From Alloalcanivorax profundimaris (GTDB lineage: Bacteria > Pseudomonadota > Gammaproteobacteria > Pseudomonadales > Alcanivoracaceae), in assembly GCF_015265435.1 (NCBI RefSeq), contig NZ_JABJWH010000020.1:186001-250000 (forward strand): 64,000 bases of DNA. Direction: 5' to 3'. Positions 52,115 through 60,207 of this stretch are shown piece by piece (the stretch's first letter is position 1; every line of letters begins with the position of its first letter). Under the pieces are notes generated by a model. It was given only the letters and a program-made list of their open reading frames with translations, was not told the origin of the DNA and did not search any database. The translations under genes were made by a program, and so were the position numbers.

Positions 52115-54004
52115 ATGATGTTATTCAAACAATGGCTGCCGGCGCTGGCGCTGGCGACCCTGGCCGGGTGCCAGCACGCGCCGCCCGCCGAACCGGCGGA
52201 CGCCATCTGGACAAACGGCCCGATCATCACCGTGGACGACAACCACCCGGACGCCGAAGCGGTGGCGGTGCGGGACGGGCGCATTGTCGCCGTTGGCACG
52301 CGCAAGAAGGTACTGCGCTACCAGGGCGAGACCACCGTCATGCACGACCTGCAAGGCCGTACCCTGCTGCCCGGCTTCGTGGACGCCCACGGCCATGTTT
52401 TCTTCGTCGGCTTCCAGGCGATGAGCGCCAACCTGCTGCCGCCGCCGGACGGCGGCGTCACCGATGTGGCGTCGATGATCGAAACGTTGAAGACCTTTTC
52501 GAAGGACTCGGTGCTGCGCGAACAGTTCGGCCTGATCTACGGCTTCGGCTACGACGACTCCCAGCTTGCCGAACGTCGCCATCCCACCCGGGAAGAGCTG
52601 GACCGGGTGAGCCAGGACCAACCGGTGCTGGTGATCCACCAATCCGCCCATTTCGGCGTGGTCAACAGCGCCGGCCTTAAACAACTGGGCATCACCGCCG
52701 ACAGCGACAATCCCAAGGGCGGCGTGATCGGCAAGGACCCGGCCACCGGCGAACCCAACGGCCTGCTGGAAGAGAACGCCTTCTTCATGGCCCTGGGCAA
52801 GCTGTTCCCGAAAATGAACCCGGAGCAGGCCATCGCCATGCTGCGGGAAGGCGAGAAGCTTTACACTCGCTACGGCTACACCACGCTGCAGGACGGCCGC
52901 AGCGCCCCCATGCACGTAAAGATCGCCGAAGCGGCGGCCAATGCCGGCGCCCTGCGCGCGGACATCGTCTCCTACCCGGACATTCTCAACCCGGGGGTGG
53001 CGGAGCTGATGGTGCCGCCCTTCTATCACAACGTGGACAGCCAACCGCAATACCACAACCACTTCCGCATCGGCGGCATCAAGCTGACCCTGGACGGCTC
53101 GCCCCAGGGCAAGACCGCCTGGCTCACCGAACCCTACTACCAGCCGCCGGAAGGCAAGGGCGCCGACTACGCCGGCTACGGCGTGGTGGACGACGACAAG
53201 GTGGTGGAGGTCTACACCCAAGCCCTGGAGAACCGCTGGCAAACGCTGACCCACGCCAACGGCGACCGCGCCATCGACCAGATGATCATGGGCTGGCGGG
53301 AAGCGGAGGCGCGGGTGCCCGGCGTGGACGTGCGGCCGGTGCTGATTCATGGCCAGACCCTGCGCAAGGACCAGATCCCGGTACTCCAGGAACTGGGCAT
53401 CTTCCCGTCCCTGTTCCCCATGCACACCTTCTACTGGGGCGACTGGCACCGGGATTCCGTGCTCGGCCCGGAGCGGGCGGAAAACATCTCCCCCACCGGC
53501 TGGCTGCGCGAGCGGGGCATGCGCTTCACCACCCACCACGACGCCCCGGTGGCGCTGCCGGATTCCATGCGCGTGCTCGACGCCACCGTGAACCGCACCA
53601 CCCGCAGCGGCCGGGTGCTCGGCGAGAACCAGAAAGTGGACGTGATGACGGCGCTGAAGGCGATGACCCTGTGGTCCGCCTGGCAGCACTTCGAGGAAGA
53701 CAGCAAGGGCTCCATCGAAGTGGGCAAGCTGGCCGACTTCGTGGTGCTCTCGGACAACCCGCTGACGGTGCCGCCGGCCACGCTGATCGACCTGCACGTG
53801 GAAGAAACCATCAAGGAAGGCGCAAACATTTACCACCGCGCCGCCGACGATAGCGCTGGCGCGCCGCCGGCCCTGGGCCTGGCGCCGGCCCTGGCCGCTC
53901 ATGCCCATGATCATGCTCATGAACATGACCACTACGGCGGTGACGGCTGCTTCGCGCCGGGCCTGGAGGTGATCTTCCACCGCCTCACCGGCACGCCGCA
54001 CTAA
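52115..54004 (+). CDS. YtcJ-like amidohydrolase lipoprotein with His-rich tail
   Basis: A 629-aa amidohydrolase-3 family protein. Lipoprotein signal with cysteine 19 in LAGC. The metal site motif DAHGHVF is near residue 90; other family pieces are HQSAHFGVVNSAGLKQLGI, LTHANGDRAIDQMI, and THHDAPVALPDSMRVLDATVNRTT. The usual N-terminal composite domain (DAIWTNGPIITVDD) is present. After about residue 590 a tail AHAHDHAHEHDHYGGDGC has seven His in 13 residues, unusual for the family and likely metal-binding. Substrate unknown. Confidence 0.84.
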   Translation: MMLFKQWLPALALATLAGCQHAPPAEPADAIWTNGPIITVDDNHPDAEAVAVRDGRIVAVGTRKKVLRYQGETTVMHDLQGRTLLPGFVDAHGHVFFVGFQAMSANLLPPPDGGVTDVASMIETLKTFSKDSVLREQFGLIYGFGYDDSQLAERRHPTREELDRVSQDQPVLVIHQSAHFGVVNSAGLKQLGITADSDNPKGGVIGKDPATGEPNGLLEENAFFMALGKLFPKMNPEQAIAMLREGEKLYTRYGYTTLQDGRSAPMHVKIAEAAANAGALRADIVSYPDILNPGVAELMVPPFYHNVDSQPQYHNHFRIGGIKLTLDGSPQGKTAWLTEPYYQPPEGKGADYAGYGVVDDDKVVEVYTQALENRWQTLTHANGDRAIDQMIMGWREAEARVPGVDVRPVLIHGQTLRKDQIPVLQELGIFPSLFPMHTFYWGDWHRDSVLGPERAENISPTGWLRERGMRFTTHHDAPVALPDSMRVLDATVNRTTRSGRVLGENQKVDVMTALKAMTLWSAWQHFEEDSKGSIEVGKLADFVVLSDNPLTVPPATLIDLHVEETIKEGANIYHRAADDSAGAPPALGLAPALAAHAHDHAHEHDHYGGDGCFAPGLEVIFHRLTGTPH

Positions 54005-54024
54005 ACGATCGCAATACTGAAATC

Positions 54025-54048
54025 AGGTCCCCGCTTCGGTGGGGACCT
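54025..54048 (+). terminator. Intrinsic terminator after the amidohydrolase
   Basis: 8-bp stem AGGTCCCC / GGGGACCT with an 8-nt loop, then TTTC. The T tract is weak. Confidence 0.65.
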
Positions 54049-54068
54049 TTCGTGAAGGAGTGAGCACC

Positions 54069-54685
54069 ATGAAACTCTGGGGACGCGCCAACTCCACCAA
54101 CGTGCGCAAGGCGCGCTGGTGCGCGGCGGAACTCAACCTGAACCCGGAACTCATTGAAGTCGGCGGGCCTTTGGCGGCGTGGACACGCCGGAATACCGGG
54201 CCATGAACCCCAACGGCCTGGTGCCCTGCCTGGAGGACGACGGGCTGGTGCTGTGGGAATCCAACACCATCGTGCGCTACCTGGCCCGCCGCTATGGCCA
54301 GCCGCCGTTCACGCCCGAGGGCATCGAGGTCTGGGCCGAGGCGGAAAAATGGATGGACTGGGCGGCGATTTCGTTCGCCGAGCCGTTCAAGCAGCTGTTT
54401 CTCAATCGGGTGCGCCGCCCGCCGGAGGAACGGGATGACGCCGCCATGGAGCAGGGCCGGCAGGTGTGCGAAAAGCTGATGCGCATCGCCGATGACGCCC
54501 TCCGTCACCGGCCGTTTCTGGCCGGTGACACCCTCACCGTGGCCGATCTCCCTTTGGGGTGTTTTGCCTACGCCTGGTTGTCCATGCCCATCGAGCGCCC
54601 GGACCTGCCCCACCTGGCCGCTTGGTATCAGCGCCTGACCGAACGGCCGGCCTTCCAGACCGCGGTGATGACGCCGCTGACCTGA
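54069..54685 (+). pseudogene. Glutathione S-transferase broken by a one-base frameshift
   Basis: The ATG at 54069 (GAAGGAG upstream) opens a GST N-terminus, MKLWGRANSTNVRKARW, that runs into a stop at 54204 after 45 codons. The rest (VDTPEYRAMNPNGLVPCLEDDG, then the helical C-terminal domain to 54685) continues in the frame 2 positions off. Inserting one G in the run near 54165-54168 restores the typical GGAFGGVDTPEYR. So a single-base deletion, or a sequencing error, separates the thioredoxin-like glutathione site from its helical domain. Confidence 0.85.
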
Positions 54686-54785
54686 GTACGGTGTTACAGA
54701 TGGCGGAAGCCGCCGGTCACGGACCAGCCGCGCCCCGCCACAACGCCAGGGCGGGCCCGGGGTCAGGCGGGTCCGCGCCGGGCCG

Positions 54786-56519
54786 TTACTCCTGCGCGCA
54801 CTCGAACGAGGCAGCTTCCATCGGGTCGCCGCCATCGATATAGCGCGGCCAGGCCGGATAGTCGCACAGCGGCCGGGTGCGGCCCGGTGCGCCCACGGTG
54901 TCCGTGGTCACCTGATTCTCCGGCGCGGTGCCGTCTTCCACCCAGTCCTCCAGCGCGGTCAGCGAATCCCAGGTGGCGTTGAAGCTTAGGCTGGCCGCGT
55001 GGCCGAAGCCCGCCACTTCATAGAAGCGCACGAACGAATCCACTTTTTCCGCGCCCATCTGATTCAGCAGCCGGCCGTAGTACATCTCGGTGGCACGGGT
55101 GCTCACCAGCACGTCGGACATACCGTGGGCCAGCAGCAGCTTGCCGCCGCGCGCCTCGAACGCGGAAATATTGGTGCCCGCGTTCAGGCCCACGCTCAGC
55201 TCGCTGATGCGCTGCGCGTACTGGGGCGCCGGATTGATCGGGTCCAGGTTGTAGGAGTTGAAGGAGGCGTCCCGGGCCACGGAGTACTTCACCCACTGAT
55301 CCACCAGCACGCTCAGGTAGGGCGCGTACTGCGGCATGTTCGGAAACACCGGCGCGGTGTAACCGAAGTTCAGGAAGGTGATGGTGTTGCCCACCGGGGT
55401 GCTGGTGTCGATGCCCAGATCCGCGCCCCACACGTTGGAGCCCGGGTAGCCGGTCTCGCCGCTGGCCAGCGGGAAGTTGAAGGTCACGCCCTGGTCCATG
55501 GTTTTCAGGGCGTTGATCTGCGCGTCGGACAAACAGCTGTCGCCGTCGTCACCACCGCCGGGGCAGCGCAGCGGATTACCGTTCACCATGGCCGTGGACG
55601 GGTCGAAGATCGCGTTGCACTGGCGCTGGTCATTGATCAGCTCGTCCGCCAGCCCGTCCAGCTCGTCGCAGGCTTCCAGGGCCGCGTCCAGCAGCAACTG
55701 CCGCTTGGCGAAACTCGGGTAGGCGCCGGGCTGGGACAGGGCGCGGCTGTAATGCTGACCGGCCAGCAGCGCTTCCGCGTCGTTCCAGGCCGGGTACCAG
55801 GCGATGGCCCCGTCCCAATCGTCCGGCCAGCGCTGGATGCTGGTCAGCGCCTCGCGGCCGCCGGTGGAACCGCCGGCGAAATAGCTGTGCGCCGGCGCGC
55901 TGCCGTAGCGCTGCTTGATAATGAACACTGACGCATCGCGGGTTTTCTTCAGCGCATCGCCGGCGAAGTTGTCCACCGCCTCGTCATTCAACCCCCAGCG
56001 GCCGTCCTGGGACCCGAGCGCATTGGCCTGGTGCCCGGAGTCGCTGGCGAAGGTGGCGTAGCCGCGCGCCACCGGCAGCGGCTGGTCCACCGCACCCTGG
56101 GCGATATTGCCGGTGATATTGGGAATGGAACCGTTGAAACCGCCGCCGCCGAACATCAGCGCTTTCTTGTTCCAGTCGGCGGGCAACGCCACCTTGAACA
56201 AAATGTCCGGCGCCGCCGGGTCCACCGGCGCGATGCGCCCCTCCACCAGGCAGTGCTCCGGCAACGCCGCCACGCCGCTGCCGCTGGCGGCCACCACCGT
56301 GGCCGCCGTCACCTCACCGCCGGAGGTCGCCAGCGCGAACGCATCGGCGGGAATCGCCAGCCCGGGCAACTGCTCGCAGCTCAAGGATTGGGGTTGGGGT
56401 TGGGGTTGGGGTTGTTCGACGTCATCGTGGTCGCTGTCGCCACCGCAGCCCACCAGGGCCAGGGCGGACAAACCGCACAGAGTGATGCCCAGCCGTTGCA
56501 GGCCGTTTGTTGTTTTCAT
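54786..56519 (-). CDS. Tannase/feruloyl esterase family lipoprotein
   Basis: A 577-aa esterase of the tannase family, which hydrolyses phenolic (gallate, ferulate, or MHET-type) esters. Lipoprotein signal with cysteine 25 in LVGC. Then a (PQ)4 linker near 34-42. Catalytic serine in AGGSTGGREAL, Asp in HGMSDVLVS, His in VAGFGHA. Several paired cysteines fit the family disulfides (LDEACDELDG-type, CPGGGDDGDSCLSD). Exact substrate unknown. A dyad overlaps its promoter region. Confidence 0.87.
   Translation of the reverse strand: MKTTNGLQRLGITLCGLSALALVGCGGDSDHDDVEQPQPQPQPQSLSCEQLPGLAIPADAFALATSGGEVTAATVVAASGSGVAALPEHCLVEGRIAPVDPAAPDILFKVALPADWNKKALMFGGGGFNGSIPNITGNIAQGAVDQPLPVARGYATFASDSGHQANALGSQDGRWGLNDEAVDNFAGDALKKTRDASVFIIKQRYGSAPAHSYFAGGSTGGREALTSIQRWPDDWDGAIAWYPAWNDAEALLAGQHYSRALSQPGAYPSFAKRQLLLDAALEACDELDGLADELINDQRQCNAIFDPSTAMVNGNPLRCPGGGDDGDSCLSDAQINALKTMDQGVTFNFPLASGETGYPGSNVWGADLGIDTSTPVGNTITFLNFGYTAPVFPNMPQYAPYLSVLVDQWVKYSVARDASFNSYNLDPINPAPQYAQRISELSVGLNAGTNISAFEARGGKLLLAHGMSDVLVSTRATEMYYGRLLNQMGAEKVDSFVRFYEVAGFGHAASLSFNATWDSLTALEDWVEDGTAPENQVTTDTVGAPGRTRPLCDYPAWPRYIDGGDPMEAASFECAQE
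56388..56411 (+). repeat. (TTGGGG)4 hexamer repeat encoding a Pro-Gln linker
   Basis: Four exact TTGGGG units on the plus strand, the template for the tannase-family gene, encode the PQ linker after the lipobox. Four G4 runs with 2-nt loops are an ideal intramolecular G-quadruplex. Unit length 6 changes linker length without a frameshift. Confidence 0.85.
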
Positions 56520-56620
56520 GATGCTCTCCCGGTGTTGTCGTTATTGGTCGGGTTGTCTGTCTTGGCACCGTGCCCGGCGCGGGCACGGTGTTCTGGCATC
56601 ATAGGACGGCCGGCGACTAT

Positions 56621-56642
56621 ATTCACTCGAACGTTAGTGAAT
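56621..56642. promoter_or_regulatory. 22-bp dyad upstream of the tannase-family gene
   Basis: Arms ATTCACT / AGTGAAT flank an 8-bp centre containing AACGTT. It resembles a TetR-type operator and adjoins a TATAGT box on the minus strand. No TetR gene is next to it. It lies 101 bp before the tannase-family start. Confidence 0.5.
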
Positions 56643-56676
56643 AAACATAAAGGTGCTTTTCGGCTATCGCCCTTTG

Positions 56677-57270
56677 TTACACGCCAGGCATCGCCACGAA
56701 CCCCGGCAACACCTTGATGCGCTCGATCCAGGCGCGGATGGCCGGGTACGGCTCCAGGCTCACACCGCCTTCCCAGCCCAGGGCGATGTAGGGGAACACC
56801 GCGCACTCGGCCAGGGTCGGCCGGCCCAGGGCCAGCCAGCGATGCTCGCTCAGGTGCCGTTCGATCAGCGGCAACACCCGCGCGCTCACTTCCAGGGCCC
56901 GCGACTTATCCAGCGGGTAACCGAACTTGTCGACCAGTCGCGCCGCATTGGGGCCCGCGTGGATCTCATTGGCGGCGGTGGACAACCACTGCATCACCTC
57001 GCCCTGATGGGCCGGGCTGTCCGGCCACCATTGATGGCCGCCGTACCGGCGCGCCAGATAAACCAAGATCGCCTGGGAATCGTGCAACACGACATCGCCG
57101 TCCTCCAGCACCGGCACCTGGGCCCAGGGGTTCAGATCAATGAATGGCGATTGCTTGTGCTCGCCGGCGGCCAGATCCACCGGCACCAGCTCCAGCTCGA
57201 TGCCGACCAGAGCGGCGAACAGGCGCACCTTGTAGCAATTACCGGACAATTCCATATCGTACAGTTTCAT
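56677..57270 (-). CDS. Glutathione S-transferase
   Basis: A 197-aa GST. N-terminal thioredoxin-like part MKLYDMELSGNCYKVRLF with the catalytic Ser-Gly-Asn region, LNPWAQVPVLEDGD and the DSQAILVYLARRYG motif (gamma-glutamyl binding). C-terminal helical domain with LGRPTLAECAVFPYIAL. The start at 57270 is set by homology; the frame stays open upstream but is non-homologous. Forms a pair with the VOC gene 11 bp upstream. Confidence 0.9.
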   Translation of the reverse strand: MKLYDMELSGNCYKVRLFAALVGIELELVPVDLAAGEHKQSPFIDLNPWAQVPVLEDGDVVLHDSQAILVYLARRYGGHQWWPDSPAHQGEVMQWLSTAANEIHAGPNAARLVDKFGYPLDKSRALEVSARVLPLIERHLSEHRWLALGRPTLAECAVFPYIALGWEGGVSLEPYPAIRAWIERIKVLPGFVAMPGV

Positions 57271-57281
57271 GGCGAGACTCC

Positions 57282-57698
57282 TTATTCGGTTTCCGGAAGC
57301 AGCTGGTTGAACTCCAGCACGTTGCGATCCGGGTCGCGGATAAACAGGGTGATGCGGCGCGGGCCCAGGCGATGGATGCCCTCGGTGATCTCGATGCCCG
57401 CCTGATCCAGCCACTCCTTCAAGGCATACAGGTCGTCCACCACGAACGCCGGATGGGTCACGCCCGGCAGCTTCACCGGCTCGTCCAGCAGCACGTTGCG
57501 GCCATGGGGCAACCGCGTGCCGTTGAAAATCAGATTGATGCGCACGCCACCCGGCGTCTCCATCTCGTTGGCTTCGGCCTTCTCGAAACGGCGCACCTCC
57601 GTGAATCCGAGCTGCTCGTAGAACGCCACCGCCTCCTGGCGATCGCTGACCCGGATGCCCACGTGGTCGTACTCGCGAATGGGCTGCGGTTGTTTCAT
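57282..57698 (-). CDS. VOC (glyoxalase/dioxygenase superfamily) protein
   Basis: A 138-aa VOC protein with the beta-alpha-beta-beta-beta arrangement: YDHVGIRVSDRQEAVAFYEQLGF and THPAFVVDDLYALKEWLDQAGI, ending RRITLFIRDPDRNVLEFNQ. Metal positions His (DHVGIR) and Glu (LEFNQ) are visible. Possibly a lactoylglutathione lyase-like or glutathione-related enzyme, given the GST next to it. AAGGAGCC precedes the ATG at 57698 (a GTG at 57701 is possible). Confidence 0.85.
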   Translation of the reverse strand: MKQPQPIREYDHVGIRVSDRQEAVAFYEQLGFTEVRRFEKAEANEMETPGGVRINLIFNGTRLPHGRNVLLDEPVKLPGVTHPAFVVDDLYALKEWLDQAGIEITEGIHRLGPRRITLFIRDPDRNVLEFNQLLPETE

Positions 57699-57814
57699 CA
57701 CTGGCTCCTTCTATGAAACGGAGGCCCAGTACACGCCCTTCTTTAAGTTCAATAAATGGCGCCAAGCTGTTAGCTTTATTCAGCTTTTCGCAAAGATGAA
57801 GCCGCGCGCCTCCC

Positions 57815-58917
57815 ATGGACAAACTCAAAGCCATGAGCACCTTCGTCGCCATCGTCGACCAGGGCAGCCTCTCCGCCGCCGGCGACAAACTGGACCGCTC
57901 CCCCGCCGCCTCGCCCTCACCGACGAAGGCCGCGACTACCTGCAACACTGCCGTTAGTGCCCTGTTCCCTGAATAGGTGACCGTCAGCGTGCCCCACAAA
58001 GGCCGTGGTTAGGCGCCGGCCGCCGCCAATGGCCGTAGTCCTTGGCAAGGACGGCAACACAGCCACGGGCTTTGTGGGGCTCGCCCTTCGGGAAGGCCGG
58101 GGCGCCACCGTGGCGGCGTTGCACTGCTTGCCCATAGCACCACTATGGCCTGCACAGCGCGCCTAGCCACGGTGGCGCCCCGACCTTCTGACGGTCACCT
58201 ATTCAGGGAACAGGGCACTCGATCCTCGCCGACATCCACACCGCCGAAGCCCGCCTCGACAGTCACCGCACCGAACCCGCCGGCACCCTCTCCATCACCG
58301 CCCCGGTGATGTTCGGCCACCTCCACCTCACGCCCCTGCTCAACCAGTGGCTCAAACAACACCCGCACATGCGCGCCGAACTCACCCTCCTCGACCGCAT
58401 CACCGACCTGCTCGAAGAAGGCTTCGACCTCGGCCTGCGCATCGGCCACCTCGCCGACAGCACCCTCATCGCCCGCCCCCTCGGACACACCGGCTACGTC
58501 CTCTGCGCCAGCCCCGAACTCATCGAACAACGGGGCAGCCCCCAACACCCCCAGGACCTCGCCCACTGGCCCACCGTCTGCTTCGCCCCCGCCGGCAGCA
58601 CCTGGCACTTTCAGGTGGACGGCAAACCCTGGCCCCAACGCATCGACCCACTGATCCGCGCCAACCAGGTCGACACCCAACTCGCCGCCGCCCGTGACGG
58701 CCTCGGCCTCTGCCGCGTGCTCAGCTACCAGGCCCAGCAGGACTTCGAACGCGGCACCCTGGTGCCCGTGCTCACCGACTACAACCCGCCGCCCATGCCC
58801 GTGCAGTTCGTGTTTCCGCACAGCCGGCTGCTGTCACCGCGGGTCCGGCATTTTATGGAGGCGGTGGAGGGGGCGTTGAGGGAGAGGTTGGCGGGAGCGG
58901 CCAACAGAAGGGGGTAG
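57815..58917 (+). pseudogene. LysR-family regulator disrupted by a deletion and a 264-bp insertion
   Basis: N-terminus MDKLKAMSTFVAIVDQGSLS is an LTTR start, but after SPAA (about 57910) the sequence jumps frame to LALTDEGRDYLQHCR, losing the recognition helix region (roughly 30 codons, by comparison with typical LTTRs). A non-coding element (57956-58219) then interrupts it; after it the effector domain resumes with SILADIHTAEARLDSHRTEPAG and continues to 58917. It once was the divergent regulator of the VOC-GST pair. Confidence 0.88.
57956..58219. mobile_element. 264-bp MITE-like element with cloverleaf potential
   Basis: Perfect 32-bp terminal inverted repeats (57956-57987 and 58188-58219; outer end AGTGCCCTGTTCCCTGAATA). 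Inside are two further hairpins: arm pair 57991-58008 / 58063-58080 (17 of 18 paired, with an inner GTCCTT-GGC-AAGGAC stem) and 58092-58113 / 58167-58188 (21 of 22 paired, with an inner CCATAG / CTATGG stem). No ORF. No target duplication longer than one base. Removing exactly 264 bp rejoins the regulator codons in frame. Confidence 0.85.
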
Positions 58918-59064
58918 TGCCGAGAAGGCCTGGAGGTAATCGACTCAGATTGTGAGCCGATTAGAAGGCGGATTCGGCTCATGGACCGCCGAAAAGACGA
59001 TGGTACCTATAAATACACTTGTGGAATCGATCTCAACATTAGCCACAGGGCCCAGTATGAGACA

Positions 59065-60207
59065 CTAACGGGCCCAACCAGAAAGTGACCGAGACACCTC
59101 GAAATCGGGCAAGTACTCTTGCTCTAAACGCCCTCGGTCCCGTGCTGTCAGATAGTGGTAAAGTTCGATTTCATCGCCAATCAAGCCAGCCGGGGCTTGA
59201 TCTCCGGCGATAGACTCTTCCACTACCGCTCTTTCTTCTTCGTACCGATCAAAAACTGCGCGATCCATCATTAATGGCGTTAAATGAGGCTGATATCTTC
59301 TCGCCTCAGCCAACATCACCAAGCCCCAGCTATCGATATCCCCCCAATAGGCGACTTTCTTAGCCTCAAGCCAAGGCGCCGACATCCAAGAGAGATTACG
59401 GCCAGCCCCGAGTATGGCGATGGTATTGGGCATTCGAGGAAGAAGATGTAGGCAACGCTCATTTTCAACCACGAGAATACGATCCGCCGGTAGTTCCGCG
59501 GCGGCCAGTTCCTCGGCTGTTACACGAAGTCGTCTGAATGGGAGTAATTCATCATCAAGAGGTGCAATGAGAAGCCAGTGCTCTTTTTCTTCCAAAGCAC
59601 CCAGAAATGCCACCAAACCGCGCTGGCTGGCCAGGCCATCGAATCTTTCATCAAGGAGCCGTGTCAGCAATCCGCTGTGACGTTCAAAAAACTTGGTATC
59701 GACTCCGAATTCCGCCATCAAACGCAGCGGCCGGCCATCCGCACACCCCGGGGAAAGCCGGATCGCCAGCCGGGCGGCGGCTATTACTTCCTGATCGGGC
59801 TTGTCGCGCCAAAGCCCCCTTTGGCGCACCAATATCCGACGAAATAACGCATCCACGTTCTCAATAATATACTCAAGCCGCCTGAACTCATCACGCATCT
59901 TGGTATCGGCGGCCGCCTCCACCCATTCCGAAGGAGTACGCAGGATCCAATAAACCGGAACATCGACGGGATCAGCGCCGGCACGATAGTTGACCGGCTC
60001 CCAAAGCACGTCTCCAACGGAAACCTCCCGCCAGGCCAATACATGCTCACGCACTGCCGCGACATCTCGCCCGAAACGCCGAGCGAAGGGCCTACCAATG
60101 GGCAGCTTCAATGGCCACCCGCTGGCGCTCAACAAACGTGCCTCCCGTAGTTGCGCCTGCTGCCATTGGCGTGCCAGGCGACAAGCCATCTCAGCGGGGG
60201 ATTTCAT
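59065..60207 (-). CDS. jetD: Wadjet subunit JetD (DUF3322/DUF2220, Toprim-type nuclease)
   Basis: A 380-aa protein. JetD is the nuclease of Wadjet systems, cutting circular plasmids caught by the JetABC motor. N-terminal DUF3322-like region about 1-190 (SPAEMACRLARQWQQAQLREARLL, then VPVYWILRTPSEWVEA). C-terminal DUF2220/Toprim-like part with the acidic YWGDIDSWGLVML motif near residue 290 and a Glu-rich NERCLHLLP region. Starts inside the jetC end (17-bp overlap). Lower GC than the genes to its left. Confidence 0.9.
   Translation of the reverse strand: MKSPAEMACRLARQWQQAQLREARLLSASGWPLKLPIGRPFARRFGRDVAAVREHVLAWREVSVGDVLWEPVNYRAGADPVDVPVYWILRTPSEWVEAAADTKMRDEFRRLEYIIENVDALFRRILVRQRGLWRDKPDQEVIAAARLAIRLSPGCADGRPLRLMAEFGVDTKFFERHSGLLTRLLDERFDGLASQRGLVAFLGALEEKEHWLLIAPLDDELLPFRRLRVTAEELAAAELPADRILVVENERCLHLLPRMPNTIAILGAGRNLSWMSAPWLEAKKVAYWGDIDSWGLVMLAEARRYQPHLTPLMMDRAVFDRYEEERAVVEESIAGDQAPAGLIGDEIELYHYLTARDRGRLEQEYLPDFEVSRSLSGWAR

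Noticed and set aside
56388-56411. Phase-variation repeat switching the gene on and off
   Set aside because: The unit is six bases, so changes in number keep the frame.
57956-58219. Insertion sequence with its own transposase
   Set aside because: The element is 264 bp, and neither strand has a transposase-like frame.
58918-59064. Gene or attachment site between the LysR pseudogene and jetD
   Set aside because: Only short imperfect inverted repeats (for example GGGCCC pairs) were seen; no tRNA, integrase site or convincing ORF.
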